Assembly: GCA_963705355.1 (NCBI GenBank)
Contig: OY970070.1
Coordinates: 1,550,001 to 1,614,000 of the forward strand
Direction of reading: 5' to 3'
From: COMBO-56-21 sp963705355
GTDB taxonomy: Archaea; Thermoplasmatota; Thermoplasmata; UBA10834
Length of the DNA stretch: 64,000 bases
The notes beneath the pieces were generated by a model. It searched no databases. It worked only from the letters and a program-made list of their open reading frames with translations, and was not told where the DNA came from. This document shows positions 16,600 to 23,573 of the stretch, one piece after another (the stretch's first letter is position 1; each line of letters begins with the position of its first letter). The position numbers and the translations under genes are program-made.

Positions 16600-16618
16600 T
16601 CGGATTTGAGAAATCCGA
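16600..16618 (+). promoter_or_regulatory. Perfect hairpin in the malic enzyme leader
   Basis: TCGGATTT, GAG, AAATCCGA form an eight-base-pair stem with a three-base loop, 44 bases before the malic enzyme ATG. A further ATCCGATTTG copy lies at 16539-16548. It may be an operator or an RNA structure that controls the gene; no T-run follows, so it is not a clear terminator. The nearest TATA-like box is GGTATTAAT (16569-16577). Confidence 0.4.
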
Positions 16619-16662
16619 TTGACGACTTTCGAAATCGAACGAAATAGAAGGGGTAGATTCGA

Positions 16663-18099
16663 ATGGCAAAGAAATCCAAGCCAGCCAAGAAGAAGGCCGC
16701 GAGGAGAACCGTGAAAAAGGCTCCGGCCAAGAAGAAGGTCTTTGGGAAGCCACTGGAGAAGATATCGGTGGAAGCGGCTCTGAAGAAGGCGTACGAGCCC
16801 GCCAGGCTCGCGATGATCTATCACCCGTTCTACGAGGGGAAGATAGAGATCGTGCCCAAGTGCGCCATATGGGACTTCAACGCGTTCGCGGTCTGGTACA
16901 CGCCAGGTGTCGCAGAGCCGTGCAAGGCGATCAACAAGGACAAGGAACTGTCCTACGTGCACACCAACAGGTGGAACACCGTTGGTGTGATATCTGACGG
17001 CACGCGAGTCCTCGGCCTGGGAGACATCGGACCCGAGGCCGGCATGCCCGTCATGGAGGGCAAGTCGCTTCTGTTCAAGTACCTCGGAGGTGTGGATGCA
17101 TTCCCGCTCTGCCTGGGAACGAAGGATCCGGACAAGATCATCGAGACTGTCAAGATACTTCAGCCATCATTGGGTGGCGTCAACCTTGAGGACATCTCGC
17201 AACCGAAGTGTTTCTACGTGCTCGAGAGACTGAGGGCGGAGTGCGAGATCCCCGTCTGGCACGACGACCAGCAGGGTACTGGCACCATCGTTGCAGCCGG
17301 TGCGGTCAACGCTGCCAAGGTCGTTGGCAAGAAGCCAGCTGAGATGAAGGCCACTTTTATCGGCGCGGGCGCGGCGAACATAGCCATCTCAAGGATCATG
17401 CATCTTGCAGGCTACAAGTGGGAGAACATGGTCATGTGCGACTCCAAGGGAACGTTGAACCTCAGCAGGTGCGACGAGGTCAGGAAGGAGTACAAAGAGA
17501 AGCTGTTCATGTGCGAGCACTCGAACAAGGAGCAGGTTTCCGGAGGGCCGGAGGTCGCGATGAAGGGGGCGGACATCGTGGTTGCTGCCTCGAAGCCAGG
17601 ACCAGGCACTATCAAGCCCGAGTGGATCAAAGGCATGGCCAATGACTCGATAGTGTTCGCAACGGCGAACCCCATACCCGAGATCTGGCCCTGGGAGGCG
17701 CTTGACGCGGGCGCGAAGATCGTCGCTACCGGTAGGTCGGACTTCCCGAACCAGGTCAACAACTCGCTCGGCTTCCCCGGGATATTCAGGGGGACACTCG
17801 ACGCGAAGGCGAAGACCATCTCGGACACGATGTGCGTAGCAGCGGTCATGGAGCTCGCGAGGACCGCAGAGGACAACGGACTCAACGAGAACTACATCGT
17901 GCCGACCATGGACGAGTGGGAGGTCTTCCCGAGGGAGGCTGCGGCTGTGGCGACTGCAGCGGTGAACGAGGGGCTGGCGCGCGTGAAGCTCAGCTATAAG
18001 GAGTTCTACGAGAAGGCAGAAGTGATCATCGGGCGCGCACGGAAGCAGACCAAGATGCTGATGAAGACCGGGTTCATCAGGCCGCCGCCCAAGGCGTGA
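16663..18099 (+). CDS. Malic enzyme with lysine-rich, histone-H1-like N-terminal tail
   Basis: A 478-residue malate dehydrogenase (decarboxylating), converting malate to pyruvate and CO2 with NAD(P)+. The catalytic part starts about residue 30: VWYTPGVAEPCKAI, GDIGPEAGMPVMEGK, then VWHDDQQGTGTIVAAG (metal-binding Asp pair) and the Rossmann motif FIGAGAANIAIS, and later ATGRSDFPNQVNNSLGFPG. All catalytic motifs are intact. Before it stands a tail of Ala, Lys, Pro and Arg (AKKSKPAKKKAARRTVKKA and APAKKK), resembling the C-terminus of histone H1 and absent from standard malic enzymes. The ATG at 16663 has GGGG nine bases upstream. A later ATG inside the enzyme would remove conserved residues, so the tail is probably translated. 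Confidence 0.92.
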   Translation: MAKKSKPAKKKAARRTVKKAPAKKKVFGKPLEKISVEAALKKAYEPARLAMIYHPFYEGKIEIVPKCAIWDFNAFAVWYTPGVAEPCKAINKDKELSYVHTNRWNTVGVISDGTRVLGLGDIGPEAGMPVMEGKSLLFKYLGGVDAFPLCLGTKDPDKIIETVKILQPSLGGVNLEDISQPKCFYVLERLRAECEIPVWHDDQQGTGTIVAAGAVNAAKVVGKKPAEMKATFIGAGAANIAISRIMHLAGYKWENMVMCDSKGTLNLSRCDEVRKEYKEKLFMCEHSNKEQVSGGPEVAMKGADIVVAASKPGPGTIKPEWIKGMANDSIVFATANPIPEIWPWEALDAGAKIVATGRSDFPNQVNNSLGFPGIFRGTLDAKAKTISDTMCVAAVMELARTAEDNGLNENYIVPTMDEWEVFPREAAAVATAAVNEGLARVKLSYKEFYEKAEVIIGRARKQTKMLMKTGFIRPPPKA

Positions 18100-18166
18100 G
18101 CCGCTCCGCTGGTCCAAGAAACCTCTTTTCAAAACCCATTCATTTGTTCTCGAAGTCTGGCTCTAC

Positions 18167-18433
18167 TCAGAGCAGTCCCATCTCGACTATCTCGACGCTT
18201 TGGACACCTGCAACTCCGGTTATGGCAGACTCGACCTGCTCCGCCCCGCCCTTCTTGTCGTCCATCACGATTAGGACGTGCAGAGCCTTCAGGCCGAAAG
18301 CCAGTGGCCTCTGCTCCGCAGCTCTTAGCTTCGCACCATCAGGCAAAGCCTTCTTGATGTCTTCTTCGAGCTTCTTGAGATCTACTTCCAGCCCCTCAGG
18401 TAGGATCCTGTACTGCAATCCGACTTCTCCCAC
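18167..18433 (-). CDS. Elongation factor 1-beta (aEF1B)
   Basis: An 88-residue archaeal EF-1 beta, the nucleotide exchange factor for aEF1A. The sequence GEVGLQYRILPEGLEVDL, then AEQRPLAFGLKALHVLIVM and the C-terminal VAGVQSVEIVEMG match the family end to end. The frame is open to 18442, but GTG at 18431-18433 gives the usual start and has GAGGTG six bases upstream. It starts ten bases after the stop of the small zinc-ribbon gene, a common archaeal pair. Confidence 0.93.
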   Translation of the reverse strand: MGEVGLQYRILPEGLEVDLKKLEEDIKKALPDGAKLRAAEQRPLAFGLKALHVLIVMDDKKGGAEQVESAITGVAGVQSVEIVEMGLL

Positions 18434-18443
18434 GAAAAACACC

Positions 18444-18611
18444 TCAAGGTCCTACGAACCCGCACTCAGGGCACTTGTAGTGAACGCTCTGGTCCCTGCA
18501 GTTCATGCATCTGCCGATCGTGGCCTTTCCGCAGCTCGGACAGAGGAAAGTCGTCTCCGTCTTCCTGACCAAGCGGACGCCGCATGATGTGCAGATTTTC
18601 TCCTGGCCCAT
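18444..18611 (-). CDS. Small zinc-ribbon protein upstream of aEF1B
   Basis: A 55-residue protein found by reading the minus strand from ATG 18611. It has four CxxC pairs: CTSCG, CPSCG, CMNCR and CPECG, ending GFVGP. This matches the short archaeal zinc-finger proteins (HVO_2753-like) regularly encoded next to aEF1B. Four pairs should hold two zinc ions. The function is unknown, but the neighbourhood suggests a role connected with translation. The stop is ten bases from the aEF1B start. Confidence 0.85.
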   Translation of the reverse strand: MGQEKICTSCGVRLVRKTETTFLCPSCGKATIGRCMNCRDQSVHYKCPECGFVGP

Positions 18612-18649
18612 CAAGTCTCTTCGACCTCAGCGCTGAGGTAACGACTCCG

Positions 18650-18660
18650 CGTATATAATG
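18650..18660. promoter_or_regulatory. Palindromic TATA box between zinc-ribbon/aEF1B and flavodoxin genes
   Basis: GTATATAATG lies about 40 bases from the zinc-ribbon ATG on the minus strand and about 90 bases from the flavodoxin start on the plus strand. Spacing fits the minus-strand operon best; for the flavodoxin it would imply a leader of about 65 bases. Confidence 0.5.
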
Positions 18661-18750
18661 ATAATAGTGCGACGATGAGGGTCTGTGCCGTTGAGCAAAA
18701 TAGATACCGAGTTACGCTGATGCAGCCGAACCTCAAAGGGGGAATGCGAG

Positions 18751-19242
18751 TTGAAGGGAGTAGTTGTATACGACAGTTACTTTGGCAATACGAAGAAAGT
18801 GGCAGAGACGATACTCGAGCAGATCAAGGCTGAAGGCCACGAAGGCGAGCTGAGAAGCGTGAAGGAGGACTATCCATCGCCTCCCCAAGGGGATTTCCTT
18901 TTCGTGGGATCTCCGAACAGGATGGGCAGGGTGACTGGACGGACCAAGCGCTTCGTGAAGAAGCTAGACCTCGAAGCGTGGAGGAACAAGCCTATGGCAG
19001 TGTTCATTACCATAGCGCTCCTTCCGAAGGAGGGCGCCACTGAGAAGCAGAAGAAAGGCGCGGAGAAGTGGGCACTCGGGGCAGCTCCAAAGCTCAGGGA
19101 TATGGCCAAGGCCCGGGGACTCAACGTGGTCGACAAGGTCCTCTACGTTGAGGTCAAGGATTCAAAAGGCCCGTTGGTCGATACCGGGGTGGAGCAGACT
19201 AAGCAGTTCGCGCGCGAGTTCATGCAGGCGCTCAGTAAATGA
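18751..19242 (+). CDS. Flavodoxin-like protein
   Basis: A 163-residue flavodoxin-fold protein. The FMN phosphate loop is visible at the N-terminus as DSYFGNTKKVAETI, followed by GDFLFVGSPNRMGRVTGRTKRF, where the isoalloxazine-binding loop is expected. Such proteins carry electrons or act as small NAD(P)H:quinone or nitroreductases. The start is TTG at 18751, supported by GGGGGA seven bases upstream; no ATG or GTG fits the beginning of the fold. It stands alone between aEF1B and the tRNA. Confidence 0.85.
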   Translation: MKGVVVYDSYFGNTKKVAETILEQIKAEGHEGELRSVKEDYPSPPQGDFLFVGSPNRMGRVTGRTKRFVKKLDLEAWRNKPMAVFITIALLPKEGATEKQKKGAEKWALGAAPKLRDMAKARGLNVVDKVLYVEVKDSKGPLVDTGVEQTKQFAREFMQALSK

Positions 19243-19428
19243 CGCAAGCTGACTCAGATCGGCTTGTTATGAGAAGTGCAGTCGCTCTACGTGTCACGCT
19301 CCTGCAATCGAAAGGTTCATAATGATTGCCCTAAAATCCGTTATTATCGAGGGCAGATTAATTTAGGATGCCTTAGATAAATACGAAAGAAACAGGGCGC
19401 GACCAAGAAGCTTGAATTCCAAGAAACC

Positions 19429-19436
19429 ATTATATA
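19429..19436 (+). promoter_or_regulatory. TATA box for tRNA-Lys
   Basis: ATTATATA lies about 55 bases before the tRNA 5' end, which would give a short precursor leader of about 30 bases. A second A/T-rich box (TTAGATAAATAC, about 19372-19383) lies further upstream. The 19243-19428 stretch holds no gene. Confidence 0.5.
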
Positions 19437-19510
19437 GGCGAAGTGACTACACGGCCTGCTAACGCAGCCAAGGGTATCCACGCCGCCCAGGGCCCGTAGC
19501 TCAGCTAGGT

Positions 19511-19550
19511 AGGAATCTCATGCATTTCTTATGTATAGGACTCCCTAGAA
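19511..19550 (+). other. tRNA intron 1 (D-loop, between positions 20 and 21)
   Basis: A 40-base intron. Exon CTAG (19505-19508) pairs with intron CTAG (19545-19548); three-base bulges GTA (19509-19511) and AAA (19549-19551) flank this helix; GGA (19512-19514) pairs with TCC (19542-19544) inside the intron. Cutting after the second base of each bulge gives GCTAGGT joined to AGAGC, a normal D-loop. On the exon side two extra bases (19503-19504) face the second bulge, so the motif is relaxed. Confidence 0.85.
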
Positions 19551-19589
19551 AGAGCATCTGCCTTTTAAGCAGGTGGCCCGGGGTTCGAA

Positions 19590-19619
19590 TGACTATGCCT
19601 AACAGACTAGTCTCGGAAA
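19590..19619 (+). other. tRNA intron 2 (T-loop, between positions 59 and 60)
   Basis: A 30-base intron. Exon TTCG (19584-19587) pairs with intron CGGA (19614-19617); bulges AAT (19588-19590) and AAT (19618-19620) lie on either side; the inner helix is GACTA (19591-19595) with TAGTC (19608-19612), one base (T19613) being unpaired. The outer helix is the T-stem GGGG/CCCC. Cutting after the second A of each bulge leaves TTCGAA joined to TCCCC, the standard T-loop. Confidence 0.87.
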
Positions 19620-19720
19620 TCCCCGCGGGCCCGCCAGGCGTTTTTGAGGGCGAGACGGGGGAGATGGTGGGGATGAAACGACTTTCGAGAGCCGACCCTG
19701 GTCTTGCGGGGTGAATCCAG

Positions 19721-19978
19721 ATGGCCGAGGAATTTAACGTCCTGGAGCATGAGCTCGTTCCCGAGCATCATCTCCTGCCGGAGAAGGAGTCCGAGAGGAT
19801 CCTGAAGGAGTTGAAGCTCACGAAGGATCAGCTTCCGAAGATAAGACTCGCGGACCCGTGCATACGCGCGCTCGACTCCATCGCGGGCCCGGTCGAGGAG
19901 GGAATGGTAGTCAAGATCGTCAGGCGCAGCGCGACCAGCGGTGTGTCCGTTGCGTATCGTTTGGTGATAAGGGGGTAG
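19721..19978 (+). CDS. rpoH: RNA polymerase subunit H (Rpb5 C-terminal domain homologue)
   Basis: An 85-residue RpoH. The family core LVPEHHLLPEKESERILKEL is followed by LPKIRLADPCIRAL, and the C-terminus VVKIVRRSATSGVSVAYRLV matches the conserved end of Rpb5/RpoH. It forms the lower jaw of the polymerase. It is the first gene of the rpoH-B-A1-A2-rpl30e-nusA cluster, four bases before rpoB. No separate TATA box is visible between the tRNA and this gene, so the promoter may lie upstream of the tRNA or be atypical. Confidence 0.95.
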   Translation: MAEEFNVLEHELVPEHHLLPEKESERILKELKLTKDQLPKIRLADPCIRALDSIAGPVEEGMVVKIVRRSATSGVSVAYRLVIRG

Positions 19979-19982
19979 GCCC

Positions 19983-22900
19983 TTGAGGGAACTGGTTGAA
20001 ACCTATTTCAGAGAAAGGAGCATTGTGAACCATCACATTGCATCCTACAATGACTTCCTGCCGACCATAGACCATCCGAACAGCAGGATGCAGAAGATCG
20101 TCGACAACGTGCGATCGTCGCCAGATGAGACCGACAGGGGCATCATCAGGCTCGACCCGGACAGGACCGAGGGCAAGATCATCGAGATCCACATCGGCCG
20201 CAAGAGGGACGAGAAGACCGGCCAGATCAATGGGAACGCCCGCCCCACGATCACGGTCGGAAGGCCCGTGATCAAGGAGGCCAACGGGGCCACGCACGAC
20301 CTCTACCCGATGGAAGCTCGGTTGAGGAACCTGAACTACTCGGCGCCGATCTATCTCGAATTCACAGTTGTCGAGGACGGCATCGAGAGGGAGCCGGAGA
20401 AGGTCCACATCGGCGACATGCCCGTCATGATCATGTCCAAGAAGTGCAACCTCCACAAGGACAACATAGAGATGGACCGCGAGCCGACCGGGGAGGAGCT
20501 GACCAAGTTCCTTGTCGACCAGGGCGAGGACCTGTGCGACCCAGGCGGATACTTCATCATCGGCGGCACCGAGAGGGCGCTCATATCGCTCGAGGACCTC
20601 GCCCCGAACAGGGTCATGGTCGAGCTGAACGAGCGCTACGGCACCAGCCTGCATGTCGCGAAGGTCTTCTCGCAAAGGGAAGGTTACCGCGCGCTCACGC
20701 TGATGGAGAAGAAGAAAGACGGCATGCTCGTTGTGTCCGTCCCCGCGGCATCGGGCCAGATTCCACTTATCGTCTTGATGAAAGCGCTCGGGATGGAGAG
20801 CGACGAGCAGATCTTCAAGGCCATCGTCTCGGACCCCCAGATGGCTAACATCGTTTACGCTAACATCGAGGAATGCCAGAACAAGAAGTTGTACCCGCCG
20901 AACGGGATCTACACAACTGAAGACGCCATACTGTTCCTGGAGCGGAAGTTCGCGACCGGTCAGGCCAAGGAGTACAGGGCGAAGAAGGTCGAGAGCATAA
21001 TCGACCGCTCGCTGCTGCCGCACCTGGGCGACACGTCAGATGTCAGGCTGAAGAAGGCCATATTCCTTGGCAGAGTCGCGAGAACGATTCTTGAACTCGA
21101 GCTCGGCCACAGGAAGGAAGATGACAAGGACCACTACGCGAACAAGAGGCTGAAGCTCGCGGGCGACCTGATGGAGGATTTGTTCAGAGTCGCGTTCACG
21201 AACCTCATCAAAGATCTGAAATACCAGCTGGAGAGGGGCTACTCGCGCAAGAAAGGCCTCAAGATCTCCTCCGCGATCAGGCCCGACCTGCTGACGCACA
21301 GGCTTTTGCACGCGTTCGCGACGGGCAACTGGGTCGGCGGCAGGGCCGGCGTCTCGCAGTTGCTGGACAGGACCTCGAACATGAGCGCGCTGTCGCACCT
21401 GAGGAGAGTCACATCTCCGCTCACGAGGAGCCAGCCGCACTTCGAGGCGAGAGACCTGCACCCGACGCAATGGGGCAGGCTGTGCCCGAACGAGACCCCC
21501 GAGGGTCAGAACTGCGGCCTGGTCAAGAACTTTGCGCTCATCATTGACGTTTCAGAGGGCTACGACGAGAAGGAAGTCATCTGGCTGCTGAAGGACCTCG
21601 GAGTGAAGGAGGTCGGGGAGCAGCAGACCACGGAGACGAGGGTCTATGTCAACGGGGACCTGATCGGACTCCACGAGAAGCCCAAGGAGCTCGTCGAGGA
21701 GATACGCCAGAGAAGGCGCTCCGGCCTGCTGTCGCATGAGGTGAACATCCGCTTCGACGACAACATGAACGAGATCATAATCAACTGCGACGAGGGCAGG
21801 CTGAGGAGGCCTTTGCTGGTCGTCCGCCACGGCAAGACGCTGCTCACGCACAAGCATGTCGACGACATGCGTGCTGCCAAGACCAGATGGTCCGACATCA
21901 TCCGCGAGGGCGTGGTCGAATGGATCGATGCGGAAGAGGAGGAGGACACATACATCGCCGTCTTCGCGTACAAGACTCCTCAGAAGTGCGAGCACTGCGG
22001 CAAGTTCCTCTCGGAGATCGATGTTGAGTGGAGAAACCCCGGAGACGAGGGCAAGGTCACGCTTGAATGCAAGTCTTGCGGCGGCGTGATGCATGTCGAG
22101 TCCTTGCTGAACGACCTGCACACGCATCTTGAGATTGACCCGATGGTCATCCTGGGCGTTTGCTCGGGCCTCGTTCCGTACCCGGAGCACAACTCGAGCC
22201 CGAGGGTCACGATGGGTTCGGGCATGGCGAAGCAATCGCTCGGTCTGAGCTCATCCAACTACAGGGTCAGGCCGGACACCAGGAGCCACCTGCTGCACTA
22301 TCCGGAGAAGCCACTGGTCACGACCAAGGCCATGGACTTCGTTTACTTCAATCAGAGACCGGCCGGCCAGAACTTCGTCGTCGCGATCCTGTCCTATGGC
22401 GGGTATAACATGGAAGATGCGGTGATCATGAACAGGTCTTCCGTCGACCGCGGGCTCGGCAGGTCCACATTCATGAGGACCTACAGGTCTGAGGAGCGCA
22501 GATATCCCGGAGGGCAAGAGGACCACTTCGAGATCCCGAGCCCGGATGTCAGAGGCGCCCGCGCGGATCTGTCGTACAGCAACCTGGGCGAGGACGGGCT
22601 CATCAGCCCGGAGACAACGGTCCAGGGCGGGGACGTGCTCATCGGCAAGACATCCCCACCGAGATTCTTGGAAGAGGAGGCGGACTTCCTCACGCCCCAG
22701 AAGAGGAGAGAGACCTCGGTCACCGTCAGGCCCGGCGAGAGCGGCTGGGTCGACAACGTCATGATGACGGAGTCGGAGAACGGCTCGAGACTGGTAAAGG
22801 TCAAGGTCAGGGACGAGAGGGTCCCTGAGCTGGGCGACAAGTTCGCGTCCAGGCACGGGCAGAAGGGAGTCATCGGACTCCTGGTCCCGCAGGAGGACAT

Positions 22901-23573
22901 GCCGTTCACGGAGGACGGCCTGGTCCCCGACCTGCTGATCAACCCGCACGCAGTCCCGTCTCGTATGACTGTCGCTCATGTTCTCGAGATGATTGGCGGC
23001 AAGGTCGGCTCCATGGAGGGCAGATACATCGACGGCACTCCCTTCAGCGGTGAGAGGGAAGAGGCCATCAGGGACTCGCTGGTCAAGAACGGCTTCAAGC
23101 ACAACGGCAAGGAGGTCATGTACGATGGTATCACCGGCAGGAAGATCGAGGCCGAGATATTCATCGGCGTCATCTACTATCAGAAGCTGCACCACATGGT
23201 CTCCGGCAAACTGCATGTCAGAAGCAGAGGGCCTGTCCAGATACTCACCAGACAGCCGACCGAGGGCAGGTCGAGACAGGGCGGTCTGAGGTTCGGCGAG
23301 ATGGAGAGGGACTGTCTAATAGGGCACGGCGCCGCCATGGTCATCAAGGACAGGCTGCTGGACGAGTCGGACGGCACGCTGCAGTACGTCTGCGGCAATC
23401 CGAACTGCGGCCACATCGCCATCCTCGACAGGCGTGGCACGTTGAGGTGCCCCGTCTGTGGAAACAACTCGAAGATATACCAGGTGCAGACCTCGTACGC
23501 ATTCAAGCTCCTGCTCGACGAGCTGCTCTCGCTTGGGGTCGCCATGCGCCTGCAACTGGAGGACTTGAAATGA
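19983..23573 (+). CDS. rpoB: RNA polymerase subunit B, undivided
   Basis: A 1,196-residue single-chain RpoB, the second-largest subunit. In many methanogens and halophiles this gene is split into B'' and B'; here it is whole, as in Thermoplasma. Landmarks are GGTERALISLEDLAPNRV, DLHPTQWGRLCPNETPEGQNCG, NMEDAVIMNRSSVDRGLGRS, GDKFASRHGQKGVIG and the C-terminal zinc ribbon CGNPNCG...CPVCG. A further CxxC pair set lies near residue 670 (CEHCG, CKSCG). The start is TTG at 19983 with GGGGG upstream. The stop overlaps rpoA1 as ATGA. Confidence 0.97.
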   Translation: MRELVETYFRERSIVNHHIASYNDFLPTIDHPNSRMQKIVDNVRSSPDETDRGIIRLDPDRTEGKIIEIHIGRKRDEKTGQINGNARPTITVGRPVIKEANGATHDLYPMEARLRNLNYSAPIYLEFTVVEDGIEREPEKVHIGDMPVMIMSKKCNLHKDNIEMDREPTGEELTKFLVDQGEDLCDPGGYFIIGGTERALISLEDLAPNRVMVELNERYGTSLHVAKVFSQREGYRALTLMEKKKDGMLVVSVPAASGQIPLIVLMKALGMESDEQIFKAIVSDPQMANIVYANIEECQNKKLYPPNGIYTTEDAILFLERKFATGQAKEYRAKKVESIIDRSLLPHLGDTSDVRLKKAIFLGRVARTILELELGHRKEDDKDHYANKRLKLAGDLMEDLFRVAFTNLIKDLKYQLERGYSRKKGLKISSAIRPDLLTHRLLHAFATGNWVGGRAGVSQLLDRTSNMSALSHLRRVTSPLTRSQPHFEARDLHPTQWGRLCPNETPEGQNCGLVKNFALIIDVSEGYDEKEVIWLLKDLGVKEVGEQQTTETRVYVNGDLIGLHEKPKELVEEIRQRRRSGLLSHEVNIRFDDNMNEIIINCDEGRLRRPLLVVRHGKTLLTHKHVDDMRAAKTRWSDIIREGVVEWIDAEEEEDTYIAVFAYKTPQKCEHCGKFLSEIDVEWRNPGDEGKVTLECKSCGGVMHVESLLNDLHTHLEIDPMVILGVCSGLVPYPEHNSSPRVTMGSGMAKQSLGLSSSNYRVRPDTRSHLLHYPEKPLVTTKAMDFVYFNQRPAGQNFVVAILSYGGYNMEDAVIMNRSSVDRGLGRSTFMRTYRSEERRYPGGQEDHFEIPSPDVRGARADLSYSNLGEDGLISPETTVQGGDVLIGKTSPPRFLEEEADFLTPQKRRETSVTVRPGESGWVDNVMMTESENGSRLVKVKVRDERVPELGDKFASRHGQKGVIGLLVPQEDMPFTEDGLVPDLLINPHAVPSRMTVAHVLEMIGGKVGSMEGRYIDGTPFSGEREEAIRDSLVKNGFKHNGKEVMYDGITGRKIEAEIFIGVIYYQKLHHMVSGKLHVRSRGPVQILTRQPTEGRSRQGGLRFGEMERDCLIGHGAAMVIKDRLLDESDGTLQYVCGNPNCGHIAILDRRGTLRCPVCGNNSKIYQVQTSYAFKLLLDELLSLGVAMRLQLEDLK

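Larger units (their letters stand above)
19490..19636 (+). tRNA. tRNA-Lys (UUU) with two non-canonical introns and encoded CCA
   Basis: Exons 19490-19510, 19551-19589 and 19620-19636 join to a 77-base tRNA. The acceptor stem GGGCCCG/CGGGCCC pairs perfectly, followed by G73 and CCA. The D-stem is GCTC/GAGC, the anticodon arm is TCTGC-CTTTTAA-GCAGG (anticodon TTT, no intron at 37/38), and the T-arm is CGGGG-TTCGAAT-CCCCG. The gene is interrupted inside the D-loop and inside the T-loop. Both junctions can fold into bulge-helix-bulge motifs that, when cut at the standard place, restore canonical loops exactly. TTTTT at 19641-19645 is a likely terminator. Confidence 0.9.

Noticed and set aside
19520..19714. 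Open frame running across the tRNA gene
   Set aside because: It overlaps a structurally complete tRNA and has no protein character.
19920..21023. 367-residue open frame antisense to rpoB
   Set aside because: Same antisense effect; rpoB on the other strand is certain.
23447..23569. N-terminal extension of rpoA1
   Set aside because: It is an out-of-frame shadow of the rpoB end; ATG 23570 is the conserved start.
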